The position numbers were made by a program, and so were the translations under genes. From Hyphomicrobiales bacterium (GTDB taxonomy: Bacteria > Pseudomonadota > Alphaproteobacteria > Rhizobiales > Beijerinckiaceae), in the NCBI GenBank assembly GCA_003963405.1, contig RXIY01000096.1:1-37302 (forward strand): 37,302 nucleotides of DNA, in the 5' to 3' direction. Below the pieces are notes generated by a model. The model saw only the letters and a list, made by a program, of their open reading frames with translations. It was not told where the DNA came from and did not search any database. Positions 34,425-37,302 of this stretch are shown here, piece after piece. Every line of letters begins with the position of its first letter. Position 1 is the stretch's first letter.

Positions 34425-34442
34425 TGTCAGCGTGCTGTCAGG
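34425..34442 (+). promoter_or_regulatory. Putative OmpR-type regulator binding repeats
   Basis: TGTCAG occurs at 34425-34430 and again at 34436-34441, an 11-bp period typical of tandem OmpR/PhoB-type boxes. An inverted copy, CCTGACAG at 34382-34389, mirrors CTGTCAGG at 34435-34442. All lie in the 137-bp divergent space between the two PepSY genes, where the downstream response regulator would act on both operons. Confidence 0.5.
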
Positions 34443-34468
34443 TTGCGTCGTCCAATAATGGAGCCGGG

Positions 34469-34819
34469 ATGTTTCCGGATCGCTTAAGCCTGTGGCGTTC
34501 ACCTGCTGGACTGTGTTCAGTCCGAGGCCTGTTGCTTGGCGTCGGCCTTTCGTTCTGCGCGCTCCAGGACGGGACAGCGGACGAAAAGATCGGACAGGAC
34601 GAAATCCGAACGGCGGTCCGACGCGGCGAAATGCGATCCCTGTCGGAAATCGAAGACCTCCTGCGCGATAGGCTGCCCGGCGAATCCATCAAGGTCGAGA
34701 TCGAACGCGAGCACGGCCGCTGGATCTACGAATTCAAGGTTCTGGATCGCGGCGGCCAGCGCTTTGACGTGTATGTGGACGCCAGGACCGGCGAGATTCT
34801 GGAGACGAAGAGGAAATGA
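34469..34819 (+). CDS. PepSY-domain protein preceding a two-component system
   Basis: 116 aa from ATG 34469, six bases after GGAG. An N-terminal signal segment (LLLGVGLSFCAL) is followed by the PepSY domain: EIRTAVRRGEMRSLSEIEDL, IKVEIEREHGRWIYEFKVLD, and YVDARTGEILETKRK. PepSY proteins next to PhoP/PhoQ-type pairs often modulate the sensor from the periplasm. The stop overlaps the response-regulator ATG in ATGA, so the three genes are one operon. Confidence 0.85.
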   Translation: MFPDRLSLWRSPAGLCSVRGLLLGVGLSFCALQDGTADEKIGQDEIRTAVRRGEMRSLSEIEDLLRDRLPGESIKVEIEREHGRWIYEFKVLDRGGQRFDVYVDARTGEILETKRK

Positions 34820-35481
34820 CCCGCATTTTGCTTGTCGAAGACGATGCGGCGATTCTACGCGATATACGAACAGTGCTCGAGGCGAACGGCTACCTTGTTG
34901 AAACGACGGCTGACGGCGAGGAGGCGTGGTTCAAGGGCGACACCGAGGATTACGCCGCGGTTGTTCTCGATCTCGGCTTGCCGCGACTTGACGGCCTCGC
35001 TGTCTTGAAACGCTGGCGCCAGAATGGGCGGACGATGCCGGTGATCGTCCTGACCGCGCGCGGCACATGGCCAGAGCGCGTAGAAGGCATTGACGCCGGC
35101 GCTGACGATTATCTCGGTAAGCCGTTCCAGATAGAAGAATTGCTCGCGCGTATAAGGTCTGTCCTGCGGCGTCACGCCGGGCAGGCGACGAGCCTGATAG
35201 AATGCGGCTCGGTCACGCTCGACGAGCGACAGATGAGGGTCAGCGTCAAGGGCGCGCCGCTAGCTCTGTCGGCATTAGAGTATCGTCTTGTTTCTTTTCT
35301 CATGAGGAATCGCGGCCGCGTTGTGCCGCAGCATGAGCTTATGGAGCACGTTTACGCCCATGACGCCGAGCCGGACAGCAACGCGCTTGAGGTTTTGATT
35401 GGACGGGTTCGCAGAAAACTGGGTGTGGATCTCATCGAGACTCGGCGCGGATTCGGTTACATTGTTCCGGGGCCGACATGA
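34816..35481 (+). CDS. OmpR/PhoP-type response regulator
   Basis: 221 aa. The receiver domain has D9/D10, phosphoacceptor Asp52 (VLDLGLPRLDG), Thr80 and Lys102 (GKPF). The winged helix (about 128-218) contains LSALEYRLVSFLMRNRG and the recognition part SNALEVLIGRVRRKLG, ending GFGYIV. It binds tandem repeats; a candidate site lies upstream at 34425-34442. It overlaps both the PepSY gene and the kinase gene by four bases. Confidence 0.95.
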   Translation: MTRILLVEDDAAILRDIRTVLEANGYLVETTADGEEAWFKGDTEDYAAVVLDLGLPRLDGLAVLKRWRQNGRTMPVIVLTARGTWPERVEGIDAGADDYLGKPFQIEELLARIRSVLRRHAGQATSLIECGSVTLDERQMRVSVKGAPLALSALEYRLVSFLMRNRGRVVPQHELMEHVYAHDAEPDSNALEVLIGRVRRKLGVDLIETRRGFGYIVPGPT

Positions 35482-36839
35482 GCGGACGCTCGCTTACTCT
35501 CCGGCTGCTCGCTGCGGGATTCGTCGCAATGCTGGCCGCGCTCGCTCTTGCGGGATTCGCGCTTGCCTTTCTGTTCGAGCGGCACGTCGAACGCCGCGCC
35601 GTCGCCGAGGCGGACCCGCAGCTGCGAACACTAATTGCCGGGTCGAGTCTATCGGAGACTGGAGCGCTGACCGTCGCCACCCCTCCCGGCGACCCGCAAT
35701 TCGCGGAAGCCTATAGCGGACTGTATTGGCAAATTCAGTCGGACGGAATCGTGCTTGCCCGCTCCCGCTCGCTCTGGGACGAAGAAATCTCGCTGCCGCC
35801 GGACGAAGTGCCGGATGGCGGCGTTCATGTTCATGATGTGAAAGGGCCGCGCGGCGCAACTCTGCTGGCGGTAGAACGCTCCGTCCTGCTGACGAGCGGC
35901 GGCGTCGCAAGGGTCTATCGTATGGTTGTGACGCGGGACCGCGCCGAAATTGAGCGGGCGCGTAACGCCTTCTCGCGCGATCTGACCGTGGCATTGACGC
36001 TGCTCGGCGTCGTGCTCGCCGCAGCGTCCGTCGCGCAAATACGCTTTGGCCTGCGGCCATTGAACGCGATTCGTGACGAATTGCATCATGTTCGCTCAGG
36101 CGCACAGTTGCGCCTTCCCGCCGTGTTTCCGCGCGAGGTCATCCCGCTCGCCGACGAAATCAACGTGCTGCTGGATGAGCGCGACATCGCAATCGAACAG
36201 GCGCGCGGACGAGCTGCTGATCTTGCTCATGGCCTCAAGACGCCGCTTACGGCGTTGAACGCAGACGCGCGCAAGCTCCGTGAGAGGGGACAAATTGACA
36301 TCGCCGACGACATCGAGGCGCTCGGCGCGATGATGCATCGCAACGTGCTTCGGGAGCTGATGCGCGCACGCATCGTCGGCCGCCGCGGTGGCGCGCCGCT
36401 CGTCAGAATCAGGCCTGTCGCCGAAGCCGTGGCCGCGGTGGTGGCAAAGACGCCGGCGGCGACAGGCAAAGCGTTCGAATTCGACATCGACAGTGATTTT
36501 TCGTTGTCTATCGATCGGGCCGACCTCGAGGAGCTGCTTGGCAATCTGATTGAGAACGCCACGCGCCACGCGGTGTCCACCGTCAGAATAAGGGTCGGCG
36601 CGGATCGCAATGCTCTACGACTTGCGGTATGCGACGACGGGCAAGGGCTTGAGCCGGATCAGATGACACGTCTGATGCGGCGGGGTGAACAACAGACCAC
36701 ATCGAGCGACGGAGCGGGACTCGGTCTGTCAATCGCACGCGAGCTTGTTGAGGCCTACGGCGGTACGATTTGGCTCGGACGTAGCGACCTAGGCGGGCTC
36801 TCCGTTGAAGTCTCTGTTCCTTATCTGAACCGCAATTGA
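35478..36839 (+). CDS. PhoQ-like sensor histidine kinase
   Basis: 453 aa. Membrane helices at about 8-32 and 168-188 enclose a periplasmic sensor of about 135 residues. HAMP follows, then a dimerisation helix with His251 in DLAHGLKTPLTAL (the AHGLKTPL form common in PhoQ-type kinases). The ATPase has an N box (NLIENATRHA), G1 (CDDGQGL) and G2 (SSDGAGLGLSIA). The signal could be redox or envelope state, given the divergent cytochrome operon and PepSY partners. Its stop is 17 bases from an IS6 relic. Confidence 0.95.
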   Translation: MSGRSLTLRLLAAGFVAMLAALALAGFALAFLFERHVERRAVAEADPQLRTLIAGSSLSETGALTVATPPGDPQFAEAYSGLYWQIQSDGIVLARSRSLWDEEISLPPDEVPDGGVHVHDVKGPRGATLLAVERSVLLTSGGVARVYRMVVTRDRAEIERARNAFSRDLTVALTLLGVVLAAASVAQIRFGLRPLNAIRDELHHVRSGAQLRLPAVFPREVIPLADEINVLLDERDIAIEQARGRAADLAHGLKTPLTALNADARKLRERGQIDIADDIEALGAMMHRNVLRELMRARIVGRRGGAPLVRIRPVAEAVAAVVAKTPAATGKAFEFDIDSDFSLSIDRADLEELLGNLIENATRHAVSTVRIRVGADRNALRLAVCDDGQGLEPDQMTRLMRRGEQQTTSSDGAGLGLSIARELVEAYGGTIWLGRSDLGGLSVEVSVPYLNRN

Positions 36840-36855
36840 GATTATCCGACCGCCA

Positions 36856-37005
36856 CCATTATCGGTCGTGATCCTCTTCGGCGTGCCGTTTTGACCGATC
36901 GCCCTTAGCGGGAAGGGAAACGCCGCTTTGCGATCCCGCTTGGCCGCCAGCAGGAAATCCACCGTGGCGCCGCCCTTGTCGACGGCCCGATACATCGTTT
37001 GTGTT
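36856..37005 (-). mobile_element. IS6-family transposase relic (central part)
   Basis: The minus strand encodes MYRAVDKGGATVDFLLAAKR, then AIGQNGTPKRITTDN. This is the central DDE region of IS6-type transposases (the second catalytic Asp lies near ITTD). The N-terminal half is cut off by the IS1182-type insertion at 37010 and the C-terminal half is missing. It is a different IS6 subgroup from the relic near 18.3 kb, which keeps the NNRAENSH block. Confidence 0.75.
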
Positions 37006-37009
37006 CTAG

Positions 37010-37302
37010 CAGGCTGTTGAAAAACCCCTCGCGCTGGCGGCGCTGATGTGATTCCGTTCTCCTGATGCAGGGGGGGCGCGGAATGCGTGGCGGAGACGAG
37101 CGATCTGGGGCGCTGTTCAGCTATGTGGACATGGATGCGCGCGTTCCGCAGTCGCATCCCTTGCGGGTTATCCGCAACCTGGCGAACGAGGCGCTCGCTG
37201 CTCTGGCGGGGGAGTTTTCGGCGCTCTACGCCTCGACAGGCCGGCCGTCCATCCCGCCGGAGAAGCTTTTGCGCGCCATGCTGCTGCAAGCCTTCTACTC
37301 GA
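37010..37302 (+). mobile_element. IS1182-type insertion sequence, left end, cut by window edge
   Basis: The element begins with CAGGCTGTTGAAAAACCCC, a terminal inverted-repeat start common in IS1182/IS5-like elements. It follows CTAG at 37006-37009, a palindromic tetranucleotide that may be the target. The transposase gene starts at about 37065-37083. The right end lies outside the window, so the target duplication cannot be checked. Confidence 0.8.
37083..37302 (+). CDS. IS1182-type transposase, 5' part
   Basis: The frame from ATG 37083 (an ATG at 37065 is also in frame) reads MRGGDERSGALFSYVDMDAR, then HPLRVIRNLANEAL and GRPSIPPEKLLRAMLLQAFYS before the edge. This is the N-terminal DUF772-type domain of IS1182/IS5-like transposases, upstream of the DDE catalytic core. 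The gene looks intact as far as it can be seen. Confidence 0.88.
   Translation, partial: MRGGDERSGALFSYVDMDARVPQSHPLRVIRNLANEALAALAGEFSALYASTGRPSIPPEKLLRAMLLQAFYS

Noticed and set aside
18190-37005. Idea that the two IS6 relics are ends of one composite transposon
   Set aside because: The relics belong to different IS6 subgroups by their conserved blocks and no terminal repeats were found, so a composite transposon is not supported.

Overview
The window looks like accessory chromosome (or large plasmid) of a GC-rich alphaproteobacterium, probably Hyphomicrobiales. The evidence is the codon usage, a Lys/Ala-tailed HU protein, a remnant of an HWE-type histidine kinase beside a single-domain response regulator, and small secreted Gly/Tyr/Trp-rich proteins of rhizobial type. 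A methanotroph-like relative (Methylocystis/Methylosinus) is only a guess. No rRNA, tRNA or CRISPR array was seen.

Layout. (1) 1-3.7 kb: a cut-off gene at the left edge, a histone-like HU protein, a cold-shock protein, a single-domain response regulator, and several minus-strand gene relics (histidine kinase, yellow/royal-jelly family, alpha/beta hydrolase). (2) 3.76-12.2 kb: a minus-strand operon, adaptor - RND pump - large Fe-S/SCP2-like/ferredoxin-reductase fusion - membrane-anchored alpha/beta hydrolase, with a divergent TetR regulator across a long palindromic operator. (3) 12.2-13.7 kb: a TolC-like gene turned into a chimeric pseudogene and a broken sigma-54 activator. (4) 13.8-17.9 kb: small secreted or stress proteins, namely a Gly/Trp-rich protein, an LTXXQ/Spy-like protein, a Rieske-flavodoxin fusion, PsiF-like repeats, a short secreted protein and UspA.

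(5) 18.2-32.0 kb is the most unusual part. Behind an IS6-type relic lie two giant P-type ATPase fusions, each ending in a HlyD-like periplasmic adaptor. The first (1145 aa) is a P1B-5-like ATPase with TPC motif, then a hemerythrin domain, then an adaptor. The second (1599 aa) is a PerM/AI-2E-type permease, then a P2A (Ca2+-type) ATPase, then an adaptor. Between them is a complete ABC exporter (ATPase, FtsX-like permease, separate HlyD adaptor) and a secreted protein of unknown function. Three different energised pumps, each paired with or fused to an adaptor, suggest a metal/cation and envelope export island working across the periplasm. No intact outer-membrane TolC partner is in the window; the only TolC-like gene is broken.

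(6) 32.4-36.8 kb: a cytochrome cluster (diheme cytochrome c, SHP-like oxygen-binding cytochrome c, cytochrome b561) with a PepSY-like protein, divergent from a second PepSY protein and an OmpR-type two-component system that probably controls it. (7) 36.85 kb to the end: an IS6-family relic interrupted by an IS1182-type element that runs off the right edge.
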